From the NCBI RefSeq assembly GCF_027244095.1, contig NC_069661.1:18462001-18526000 (forward strand): a stretch of DNA of 64,000 bases, written 5' to 3'. This DNA is from Hemicordylus capensis (taxonomy: Eukaryota; Chordata; Lepidosauria; Squamata; Cordylidae). A program made the position numbers and the translations under genes. Below, piece after piece: positions 20,401-32,800 of this stretch (position 1 is the stretch's first letter; each line of letters opens with the position of its first letter). The notes under the pieces are model-generated. The model saw only the letters and a list, made by a program, of their open reading frames with translations, searched no databases and was not told the origin of the DNA.

Positions 20401-23400
20401 GTACAGAATAGTATAAATGTTTTATTTTTTTTCCTTTGTGATTTATCTGACAGTTCTGTTTTTACAATATAGAAAAGTGTATTTTTTGAATAGGTTTAGT
20501 AAATATAAATTTAAGTCTATTTTTTTAAAAGAAGTAAACCAGAACTAGAAAATTAATCCCAGGCACACTCCCCCTCAAAATTGGCTGACAGTGGGTATGA
20601 TCCAAAAGCACTCTGGCTGGGTCAGGCATTTCTGTAGGGTTTTTACAGGAACGCTGGAGAAGCTCCACTGAAATTGAGAGCCTGCTCCCAGTCTTTTGAT
20701 GTTGCTTTGACTATCTTATTCAGCAATTTCATGCGAAAGGACCAAGTTTAAACACACCAGGAAGAGGAGGGGAAGAACCAAGTTAAGTACTGGAGGGAGC
20801 TTGTTCTAAAAGAGACAGAAAACTAGATCTTTGATTGCACCTTTTTCAACTCTTTACACGCAATTCCATCATACATAATCTACAACTGGAATCCAAACTT
20901 CACAAAATGTTTTTTGCACACTCATAAATACACATCACAAAAAAGGTGCAAGTTAGAATAAGACACAAAATATATACAAATTTGAGCACAGATATAGTTC
21001 CAGATAAAAGGATGCATATTGCAATTTGTTTGAAAAATAACTTGATCAAGTATTCCTTTATCCACTTACACTAATATACATTTATACAGTTCTTATTGTA
21101 CGGATGCTTATGGAACCAGTAAAAGGAGAATCTACCTACTCTGAAAGTAACACAGACTTTTTACAAGTCAGAGTTCTACTTTAAAAAATCTGCTAAAATG
21201 AACACCTTCCCTTTCAGGATTGTGTGTACATATACATAAATCTGTTAGGTGTATACATACAATTACATAATAGAACATATATGTACAGTTATATGGAGAA
21301 AATAATCCCTTTTGGAAAAAAGAATTGCAGTATTATAATTACAGAGATGACTAAGGTTTCTAGCAAACGCTTGCTAACTCAAACATAAAGTTTATATCCA
21401 TTCATGAAACTTAGAACCATTGAACTATTTGCTGCACCAGAGATACATGCAATAATGTTTAGTATTTTAATGTTATAAAGGTTCTAAGCATCTCCATCCA
21501 AACAATGCTATTTCACCTTTTTTCCCTGTTCCACCAAGGTACAGAAACTATATTCAGTTTTGTCATAGCATCAGACTAACACTGTACTGCTAAAATATAC
21601 TCTTAAAAGATAAGCCAAGTTGGTACTGAACAGTCAATTTAGATGCAGCTAATATGAATAACTCTCAGTGAAATGCCTACTAGAACTTGGTTTACTTTCC
21701 TTTGAAAAATATGACCGGCTGCGTTTGAACATGTATACTGGGTCAGCTTGAAAGACCCAGTTATCCCGCACATATATGTTTGCTATATCTAGGCATGCCC
21801 AGCAGATGCAGTTGGCTTTAGATTATTTGCAAAAGGAAACCTCCACTGTCTAATCCATTTCAGTCATAATCCAACACAGAGGTAAGTATGGTTAAGGCAA
21901 CTGAAATCAATGGGCTTACCTGTGTTGTTTAGTGGCCACATCCTAGTCAAACCTGTGCATGAATACCACATCTTTAAAACTAATCCTTAAAAGCTGTACC
22001 CTCAACATCTCATCGAACACAATTAAAAATAAAACACAAGTAGATCCTATGAAGTCAGTTCCCACAATCTTAGGCCATTTCTAAGTGTTTCCACGGACAA
22101 GAGCCAGGATCCAAAAAGCCACTTTAGGTGCACTCAAAGGGGAGTTTTAACTTGTTTCCACATCATATTACGAACTGATTTTGCATGTCCCCTTAGTTTC
22201 AAAAGTGCTTTGTCTGTGACAGTAGAGAGGTTGGTTTTTGTGAGAAACTCAAGTAGCATACAACTGGCTGTGTAGTATTTTGGATCCTGGCCAGTATCTA
22301 TGGAGAGCTGGAAAAGGATGTCAGATATTTAGCAGGCAAACACATCAGGCATTTTATATGCATTAAGGGCTAAAACCATGCATTTCCCCATGCACTGATT
22401 TAACAAGCCTATTGCCAAGTGTTCTTTAGAGGGCATGCAATACCATCAAGCATTGCTCTGTGTATGTTAGAGAGTTGGTTCGAGGATAAATTCCATCCCT
22501 TCCTCCATCATATGGGCTGGAAGTCTGCGAAACTTAAGATTTTGGAGAACTTTAAAATATAAGTATTACTAGAATTATGCTGTCAAACCATCTTCTGGCA
22601 ATTCTATTGGGATCTCAGTGTATCTTGTAGGTAAACAGGAATTTATAGGGAATGTTATCTGGATAATGATAGCAAGAATCTCAAAACAGAGAGATTCCAA
22701 GAGACTTGCTTTCCATCCTCCAGAGGGTTGAAGACTGGGAGGTAGCACAAATACTAAAAATCTCTAATTATATTCATTTATCTAAAGAAAATATTGATCT
22801 TTGAAACCAAATAAAAGTTGTTTATTAAAATTTGGAATATGTATTACAGTGATAGGTTGTTTTTTAAAAACTTACTATAAAGATTGTTTTACAATATGAC
22901 TGTTACAAATTTTGACCTTGATTTTTGCATATCAATGCTCTATATTTCAGTACCTAGCTCTGTTATTCTGAATATAAATTAATAGTAAGACCAACACAAG
23001 AAGTATTCCCATTCAAATCAGGATTGCAGCCAATGAGACAATACAGATTTGCATCTCTTTCTGAATTCCTTTTAGGCAAATGTTTCATTTTATTGACTTC
23101 CTTTCAGTATTGACTCATCCATGGATGTAATGCTATTTATACTGCTGCAAACAAAGCTGTATTGTAATGCTGGGAACATCTGTCCAAGATTCTGTTCTAG
23201 TAGGAGCATCCAATCATTTTAACTGGGTTTGCACAGGAGATGTTCCTGACTGACTGTGGCCAGTGTCTTGTTTTTTCCTCCATACAAAATCGAAATGCAA
23301 TACATAGCAAATAATAATTTAAAGAATTTCCTGAAGAACATTTTAAAAATGAGGAAAGAAACCATCTAAACTCCATGTAGTCCCATGTAGTTAAGAAGGT

Positions 23401-23627
23401 GTGAAGAAAAAAATAACCTTTAAGTGTCATCTTAAGTAGAACAATGTTCGGCTTAAAAGGTACTCATTATTACAAAGGTTTCTTGCTTCAATATTAACAT
23501 AGCCAATGGAAAACTAAGCAGCACCAAATGAAAAATGAATGACTATCACTACATCTGCTGCTGTCAACCAAAAAAGTGTCCATGTGCCTTTTAGTGTCCC
23601 GCTCAAACCACGGCTCAGTTTCTACAA
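20400..23627 (-). other. LIN54: LIN54 3' UTR
   Basis: About 3.2 kb between the LIN54 stop codon and an AATAAA on the minus strand (20426-20421). AT-rich and, unlike nearly every other stretch of this length in the window, without a recognisable SINE or LINE. That fits a long, conserved 3' UTR. The cleavage site near 20400 is inferred. Confidence 0.7.
20421..20426 (-). terminator. Candidate LIN54 polyadenylation signal (AATAAA)
   Basis: TTTATT on the + strand is AATAAA on the LIN54 strand, at the edge between repeat-free sequence and the intergenic space. Other AATAAA matches exist inside the UTR, so earlier sites may also be used. Confidence 0.5.
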
Positions 23628-23829
23628 TCAGCAGTTCATGGCACAAGGGTCACTTTTCGACTTTCCTGCAGAGTTTATGATTCTCATCAGACAGCGTCCA
23701 AATTCCTCCAGGATAATCCGCTCCGCTGCTGCCTTCGACTTGCCTGCCTTCTCAGCCTGCTCTGCCTGGGCCAGTAAGCAATCACATGTTGCATCAGCAA
23801 CCTCCTTTGTAACAAACGTAAAAGGCAAC
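23628..23829 (-). CDS. LIN54: LIN54 last coding exon
   Basis: Begins after TTTCTTTCCAG and encodes [35 protein letters not shown] and the terminal SDPCAMNC before the stop at 23628-23630. Confidence 0.96.
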
Positions 23830-26800
23830 CTGGAAAGAAAAGAATTGAGTGAGTTGGGGAATGCAACTGAATAGCGACAACCAGGCCCTCTAGAAGTACT
23901 GAGGTATCTAATAGCAAAAGGAAGCTTGAGAAATTTTCAGTCGTGTGCCAGTATCTTTCCCTAGCAAACAGAAGCTGAATTGCAATGTATGTTTCCAACT
24001 CTCGCATAAGATCTAGTAAAACCAAATCCCTCTCCAGACAGAGAGGGGTGATAGGCTTTTAGACCTAGAAGGAGGGGCAAGAAAAAGAAAAAAAAGAACG
24101 CCATGGCAGGCTGGCCCTACTATAAAGGAGAGTAAAGCAGGGCGCTACAGGCAAAAGACTGTGGGCCAGTTCCCGGGGCAGCACAGCAGTCCACTCCGCA
24201 CTTTCCCATGGAGGACATGCAGAGAAGGCAGGCCAAGTGGCACCACACTGCTTTTTCCTTTTCTATTAGGAAGAGGGAGAGACTGACAATGGCTATGGAA
24301 TGGTTGGTTTTAATAGGCAAAAGAGAAAGGCTTTGCTGCTGCTCCGCTTCCGGCAGCATTTAATGGGCTGACACTGCCCAGGCAACCATTCATCTCTAGT
24401 GGGCTGGTCTATTTGTTTGAGCCAAACTGCTGTACGAGCAGCAGAGGTAAGGGAGGAAAACAAGAGTGTGCAGAAAATGGAGGAGGGCTGGAGTGGGCAG
24501 TGTAAGAGGAGAGGCAACCAGTGCTGGGATAGGAAGAGGATGCTGGAGGGGAGAAGAAAAACTCAGGCAAATGTAGCAGGGGTAGGAACCCGCTAGCCAA
24601 ATCCTCCCTGCTCAACCCCAGATCAATATTACTACTAGCAATCTTCTGAAGCCAACAACAGGGAAAGAGTAACACACCTGCCCCCTCCGCTGGTCAGCAC
24701 TGGTGCTGGCCTGGTTAGCAGGTCTGAAATCTGGGAGGACAACTTTGTCTTTGCAGCCGTTTGTTGCTGGACTCGCACTTCAGCAGCATCTGCCAAGTGC
24801 ATCAGTGTCTTCCTTTCTGGGCTTTCTTCAAAGTTCTTGCAACCAATACATTTACAAATTGAAGAGCACATTATCTTTGCCTGCAAGATAGAGAAGAAAA
24901 TAAGCCAAGGAAATATTATTTCGTGGCTGACACCCAGACTAAGTTGCTCAATAGTACTACTCAGGAGTTACTTTAAATCAGGGTTTCTCAACATTTTTGG
25001 AGTCGTGGACTGGTACATTCTTTGTGCACAGTTTCCTGGAGCAACAGTTAGTAAAGGGGTCGCCCCCCCCCCCGCCAGGATCCCCCAGAACAATTTTGAG
25101 CTGGGGGTGGGGTGGGGGGTGCCACCACAAAGAGCTCCCCGGAGCTCATTTCTAGGCAGGCAGCCCTCGCTGCTGGGATAATGCTCATTTCGCCTCCTTG
25201 AAATGAACATAATCCCAGCAGTGAGGGCTGCCTGCCTAGAAATGAGCTCCCGGCAGCAGCGGCCACCAAGATTTTTTTTGTGGTGGGGGGATTCCTCATG
25301 GACCGGCACTGGTCCGTGGACCAGCGGTTGATAAACACTGCTTTAAATGACTAAATTTCAATGGGACTTCTGTAGAGTATTTTATTCAGGATATCAGCCA
25401 TTTCTCAGAAAGATTATCTCTTAGCAAGTGCCTTTCAGTGCAACACCAGCCATGTAATAGTAAAACACGACTGACTAATCTACTCAAGCCCAATGCTTTA
25501 ACCATCAAGATTTTTTCCTTCTGCTGACAAATTTAAAGATGCAATTTTTCATCTCAAATGCTAAAGATTTTCTCTCTCATGTCCCCATATATTATTTATT
25601 TATCTAATTTATATACCACCTGACTCCAAAGGCTCTAGGTTCAGGTTCAGTCTCAAGGAACCACTGATGAACCTATATGGACATGACACACAAAGCCGTT
25701 CAAGGAAGTGTTGTTTATTCTTGACCCTTGTTCCACACCAGCTGGTATTCCTACATAGAGAATGGACAGAGAGAAATTTCTCTCTCTCTTTCACAACTCT
25801 AAAACCAGGGGTCATCCCATGAAACTGAAGGTTGGGAAATTTAGAGCCAACAAAAGGAAGTACTACTTCACACAGCACATAATTTATGGATTTGTCTGCC
25901 GCAGGATGTGGTGATGGCCACTAGCTTGGAGTGCTTTAAAAGGGTCTTAGACAAGGTCATGGAGGACAGATCTATCAATGGCTACTAGTCTGGTGGCTAT
26001 AGACCACTTCCAGCCTCAGAGGCAAGATGCCTCTAGAGACCAGTTGCAGAGGAGCAACAGCAGGAGAGGGGGCAAGCCTTCACCCCCTGCCTGTGGGCTT
26101 TTCAGAGGTGGGCCACTCTATGAAATAGGATACTGGACTAGATGGGCCTTGAGCCTGATCCAGCAGGGCTGTACTAAACCAAGACAGTAATTTAATCTCT
26201 TAGGTGCAATATGTTTCAGCTGAACACATTCAGAATCACCTTTCCCCCACTAAACACCGCCCCACCAAGAGAATGCCTATGTTACAAACCCACCAGAAAT
26301 CTAAGTTCTTAATTGTCCCTCAGTGAGCTTACTGCTTCCAAGTTCTGTCCTGCCTCCAACCGCAAGGGGTACTCCACCCCATTCTTCACACAGCACTGTT
26401 CTCTTTCCCCAGGATCACCCGCCGAAGAACCGTTCCTCAAAGTCTGCATACTCAAGGGTTCATCTAAGAGCATTTCTTGGTGGGGAAATCACTTGACCTC
26501 TCAAATATCTATACTTTCACATTTCTAGTGTATAGTCACATGTGTCAGAGTTAGAATACTGGAAATTCCCTCAGACACCAATTCTCAAAAGAGAGGCCAC
26601 AGAGCCTTGCAACTAGGTCACCCCGTCTTGATGCTCAGGAAGCTGGATAGTGAAGGCATGAGAGGAGCCTGCCCAAGCCAGAGAGTGTGGGTCTCCTCCA
26701 GAAACGTTGGTCTTTTTATCTAAAAAGCCTTTCAGCAGCTGAGGATAGCTTTGGAATGAATATAGGTACAAGTATATGAGTAATACATTTTGCATGCTGT

Positions 26801-29800
26801 GTCTAGAAGTGTAGGTTAGATTTCTTTTTAATTAGGACTACAGTGAAGCAGCTGCCAGACTGAACTGGAGGGGGCCATGAGAAAGGCGTACTCTGAAGAG
26901 TGAGAGAGCGCCTATTTTGTGCCTTACCTCATAGCATTCGCAGTAATTTTTGAGGCATCCAGACCGCTTGCAGTTGCAGCCTTTGCTGTGCCGCCTGTCC
27001 GACTCACCTTCCTTCCCCTTCCCAATTTTCGGTTTGAAGGCCTCAGGGTTTCTGTCAAGGCAAGCCTAGTAAGGCAGAAGCAAAGGCATTTGTTACTATA
27101 CATGCAGGGAGAGCAGGCAGAGCAGATTCAAGCCCAGACTTCCACAGGAGGAGCTGGTAGTTACTCTTCTAGTCAAGCCAGATAAGGCTAAAATTCCCCA
27201 CCGAAGAAAGATGATAGGAATCTTACCTTGATTGCTTTTTGCCTATCATTTTCATGCTCCAGATTATTATAACAATTTGTACAGTTGCAGTTGTTGCAGA
27301 ATTCACCATTGGCAAAACAGTCACAATACCTGAAAAGGAAATCCCCGGCAGTGGTTGAACACAAGGGTCTACACAGACTATGCTCACATGAATGTAAGGG
27401 CTATCTTCACATCTTCAAACAAGTTGATGGCAAGCAGGTCAGCCTCCCAAGTGGGTTTAATAGCGGCCACCAGCCAGAAATGCTTTTCAACCATGATGCA
27501 CTGATGCTCTGGCAACAGCATTTTGTCTCCAATAATGCACCTACTTCTCAAAAGATACATACGGCCTCATACTATCATACACGTGGAAACAGTGGTCCAT
27601 AGGCCTAAAATGCATATATACAAGGATATTGCCAGCAACTGCAAAGTATTTTTGAAATTAAAAATTAGCCATAAAGCCAGAATCTCTGGAACATCTTGAC
27701 TCAGCTCTTCTTCTATCATGAACTTTGTTCTAAGGTACACACTTAAAAGTAGGGTTTTCAACATTTGAGAATAATAAAACCTATAGGATTATACTTACAA
27801 CTTCAAACACAGTGATTTTGTACAATTGCATGGCTTTCTGGGACGATTTGCAGATTCGGAGGGAATTATTCTGGAAAAGAAATCAAGTTAATGATGGCTT
27901 CCATTCCTCCCCCCCAAAAAAGAAAATTAAAACTATTAATATTGCCCATCTGAGATCCCCGTAGAGGTCTATATTCTAGCTCCCTTTGAGCAGCAAATAA
28001 AGACCTGGTTGTTAGTTCAAGCCATTGCTCCTTATGGGGTGCTGCTTTCTTTGTTCCCTTGCTACTCTCTCAGTATTTTATGGCTGTTTTATTATATATT
28101 GTTGGCTGTTTTAATGCACTTTTATTGTTGTATTTTAACTTTGTAAACTGCCCTGAGATAAGTGTATGGAGGACAGTATAAACTATAAATATGTGCATAC
28201 ATAGAAGACAGGAAATCCACCTGCCAGTATCCCAAAGATCACAGTACACTCTCTATACTTAAGAGAGTGCCTTCTTTGTCAAACCCTGTCATCTATTAAG
28301 TGGGTGATCATCTGGGGAGGTCCAGTTACGGTTGCCACTGGCTCATTTGGTGGCAACTTCGGACCAGGCATTCTCTGTAGCTGCCCCAGGGCTTTGGAAT
28401 ATGCTCCCTGTTAAAATAAGAGTATCTCCTTCTTTGTTTGCTTTTAGGAAGACCCTCAAGACACACTTGTTTTCTCAGGCTTCTAACTGCAATTTTAAAC
28501 TGTTTTAATTTTGTTTTTATCTCACGAGATTGTTTTAACTTTATTCTATGAAATTGCTTTAACTGTTTTCACATTGTTCTACATTTGTTGTATTTTAAAT
28601 TGTGTATACCGCCGAGAGATGCATGTATCAGGCAGCATATAAATATGATAAATAAATAAACACACACACACAATCAGAGGGCAAGAACATCACAGAATGG
28701 TGCCTCTGGAGCAAATAACTCCACAAAATGGCACACACAGCAGAGCAGTAGAGTGCAGAACTGTGTAGCAGTGTACCCTGGCATGTTACAAAAACTAAAT
28801 AGATAGTGTTAGTCTAATGTAACTTCTGGTTTCATGCTTTCAATATATCATTTTCTGTCCCAAGCTTTTTGGAGAAGGAGAGATACTAGTAATGTATCAA
28901 TAAATAAAATGACCCAAGTAAGCAAGACTAAGTAGTACAAGAAGGCAGGCAGAAAATTGTCCAGTTTCACTAAAGATTGTGATAAGGAGGGAGAGTCATA
29001 ATTTCCAACAGGTTTTCCAAGCTTTTTTGTTTTCACATCAATACAATGCTGCAATCCCCGCTCCCATTTATCTACACAATACACACCCATTGAATGGCAG
29101 CCGGGCTTGGGTCTGGATACTAGGAGTCCCACTAAGACTGGTGTTGCTTGCTATGGAAACATATGAGGGCTGTGGTAGCTAACACAAAAACAAAACAAAA
29201 ACAAAAAGTTAGTACATGACATACTGTTTGCAGATTACTACTTTCACAAATAGCTACATCAATCACACACTCTCATTCGTGCTTACAAGTCAGAAGATGT
29301 TGTTCACTACTATTTTTAGCTCGGAGGACTTTTGTCATCACTAGAAACTGCATCCTGGATTCTATCCAAATGATTCTCATATTCAGTGTAATACACATTA
29401 CATGTGTATGTAATGTGTGGCATTACATACACATGGTGGCAAACATACTTTTTATCATATACGTTCAAAGAGCAACATTATAACCAAAAAGCAGCTTGCT
29501 TTTCAACATAAAAGCTTCTGATGTCTCTTCCCTAAAAGTTAAGGAACTTTAGCGAGCGGGTGGCGGGAGAACTCCCTGCTGTCCGCTTGCCTTGCCGGCT
29601 GGGCTGCAACTGGCTTCTAGGAAGCCTTTTGCGCAGGCGCGCGAAAGGCTTCCTAGAAGCCAGTTGCAGCCCAGCCGGCAAGGGGGAAGGGGACGGCAGG
29701 GAGTTCTCCTGCCGTCCTCTTAAATGGGGCTAGATTTGGAAACAAGGGGGTGGCGGGGGACCTCTGGGGAGCTTCAGGGGGCGGCCGCCAGCCGAGGGGG

Positions 29801-32800
29801 ACTGAGCTTGAAGGGGGTGGCAGGGACTGGGAGCGATCCTGCCGCCCCGACTATGGCTACGAGAAGCGGGAGCCCGCGCCGAGGGAGATTGAAGCGGGCG
29901 GCACCCTGCCGCCCAGTTACTACAAGGAATACAGTACAGTACAGTGCCTTACTTTCATGGAAGGGGTGAGTAAAGCCCCCCCCCCCCTTTTCGCTCCGGA
30001 ACGAATTAATCAGTTTCCAATGCATTCCTATGGGAAACCGCTTTTCGACTTACGAACTTTTCGACCTACGAGTAGTCGGAACGGATTAAGTTCGTAAGTC
30101 GAGGGACCACTGTAATAGACATTGCATTGTCTATCAGAAGACACCTATGCAGTCAGCTCTCTGTGCTTGCTTTTCAATGCATTCCTAGGTTTAGGTACAG
30201 AAGCCACATGTTGCTGAGTTTCTGCTGGGACTGTGATAGTTAGAAAGATTGCTTGCAAGTGACCAAATTAATCATGTTTGCTTCCACTGGAGAAGCAGGA
30301 AAAACCTTCAAAGAGGAAGACACATCTATTGGTCCTACTTTTCTCCCTGCAAGCCTCTTTTGTAAACTGTAACAAATTGTGTTGATCTTTGTAGCTGTGA
30401 AGTGGGTCAAGCCCTATAGATCCATTTTGACAGTTCCACTTGCTTTTCCAACTTTGATGCATGCTTGTTCCATTTTAAATAGTACTGTTTTGGTTTTCAG
30501 ATTCAGAATCTTGAGTTGTCATTTCTTCAGAAAGGCAACAGGAATTTCCCTCTGCCCATTATGAAACCGGCAATTCACTTATTTTTATGCAGTCTGAAAT
30601 CTTCTATAATCTATATCATCTGCTCCTCAACACACGTCCTCAGAACACATGTTGACCTTGCACTCCAGAGAGAGAAGCCAATTTTTCCTTCTCTCATAAT
30701 CTTCCAGCAGACAGATCCTGCTTTCCATTTTCAGCTTTGATTTGGAAGCAGATGCAATTCAGCTTGGTTTCAAAGCATTCTTCCATGCTGGCTGGAACAA
30801 GATTCCCCACACAAGCATTATGTTACATATAATTTTGGCAACAATATTTTCTCAGCTGTTGTAATGGCTAGTGGTGGCTCTTCCTCTGTCTCTGCTTACA
30901 TGGCTCTTTTCTCCTGCCTCTTTTTTCCTGTCATTGCTAGCAGGTTGATTTCCTACCAATTGATTTTTATGGCAGGTGATACACCTTCTGTACAAGCACT
31001 ATGCCAAATAAATTCCACCTGGTCACTTGCCCTATAAATTAAGTCATGTTGCAGCAATTAGTTCTTACACTTCTGCTCTGTGATCTCTCTTCCTGGGCAC
31101 AGAGGAGGAAAATGTCATTGGCTTTTCAGGGGAGCGACATACAATGGTTTGGATTCCATTAAGTCTTCACACAGCTGTTCCAGGTACAATCCTCTGACTG
31201 CTTCAGAAAAACGAAAAGCAGTAGTCCACAAATCTTCCTTACCTAGCCATCTATACACTTTCCAAGAATCAGTGTCTCTTGTCTATGCTCCGTTGGTACC
31301 CTGCTAACTGAGCAAAGAGGCACATTTTAAAAGTGGTGATTCTCTTTATTTAGCAGGGGGAGAGTAGCTGACCCTATCCATCCCCAGCACAGCAACCTGC
31401 CAGTGGCTGTTGGTGTCTATCTTATGTTTCTTTTTTAGACAGTGAACCCTTTGGAGATAGGGAGCCATTTTATTTACTTATTTATATCTATGTGAACTGC
31501 TTTGGGAACTTTTGTTGAAAAGCAGCATATGAATATTCATCTTATTCGTATACCACCATCACCACCGGTTTCTTCAGGATTAGGCCAGAGATTCCTAAAC
31601 TGTGTGCCAGGATGCACACTTTTCAAAGTGTGCTTTGAAAAATTAAGCCGCCATGTTAGATGCACCTACCACTGTCTGTTCAATTATGAAAGTCCTGTGC
31701 AAGATTGATTACCTCAGTGTCTCTGCCAATTTATGGACAGTAACACCATCCCCCAATTAAGGATGCATTGGGATTCCCTGACATAGTCTGAATACAGTTG
31801 ATGGTACAAAAAAAATCTCAGGGGAATTACTAAGGGAGTTAAGGATATAAGAACAGCCCTGCTGGATCAAGCACAAGGCCCATCTAGTTCAGCATCCTGT
31901 TTCACACAGTGGCCCAACAGATGCCTCTGGGGAGCCCACAGGCAAGAGGTATGGGCATGCCCTCTCTCCTGTTGTTTCTCCCCTGCAACTGGTATGGAGA
32001 GGCATCGTGCCTCTGAGGCTGGAGATGGCCCACAAACATCAGACTAGTAGCCATTGATAGATCTGTCCTCCATGAGTCTGTCTAAACCCCTTTTAAAGCC
32101 ATCCAAGCTGGTGCCCATCACCACATCCCATGGCAAGGAATTCCATAGATTAATTATGCGCTGTGTGAAAAAGTGCTTCTGCTTGTCGGTCCTAAATTTC
32201 CCAACCTTCAGTTTCATGGGGTGACCTCTGGTTCTAGTGTTGTGCGAGGGAGAAAAAAAATCTCAGTCTACCCTTTCCACTCCACACATAATTTTATACA
32301 CCTCGATCATGTCTTCCCTTAGTGGCTTCTTTTCCAAGGTAAAGAGCCTCAGATGCTGTAGCCTAGCCTCATAAGGAAGGTGCTCCAGGCACCTCATCAT
32401 TTTGGTTGCCCTCTTCTGCACCTTTTCCTGTTCTACAATATCCTTAAGATACAGTGACCAGAATTGTATGCAGTACTCCAGGTGTGGCCACACCATAGAT
32501 TTGTATAAGGGTATTATAATATTAGCATTTTTTATTTTCAATCCCCCTTCTAATGATCCCTAGCATGCAATTAGCTTTTTCACAGCTGCTATGCACTCAG
32601 ATGACACTTTCAATGAGCTGTCCAGCACAACCCTAAGATCTCTCTCCTGGTCAGTCACTGACAGCTCAGATCCCATCAGCGTATATGTGAAGCTGGTGTT
32701 TTTTGCTCCAATGTACATCGCTTTACACTTGCCAACACTGAACCGCATTTGCCATTTTGTCGCCCAGTCCCTCAGTTTAAATAGATTATTTTGGAGTTCC

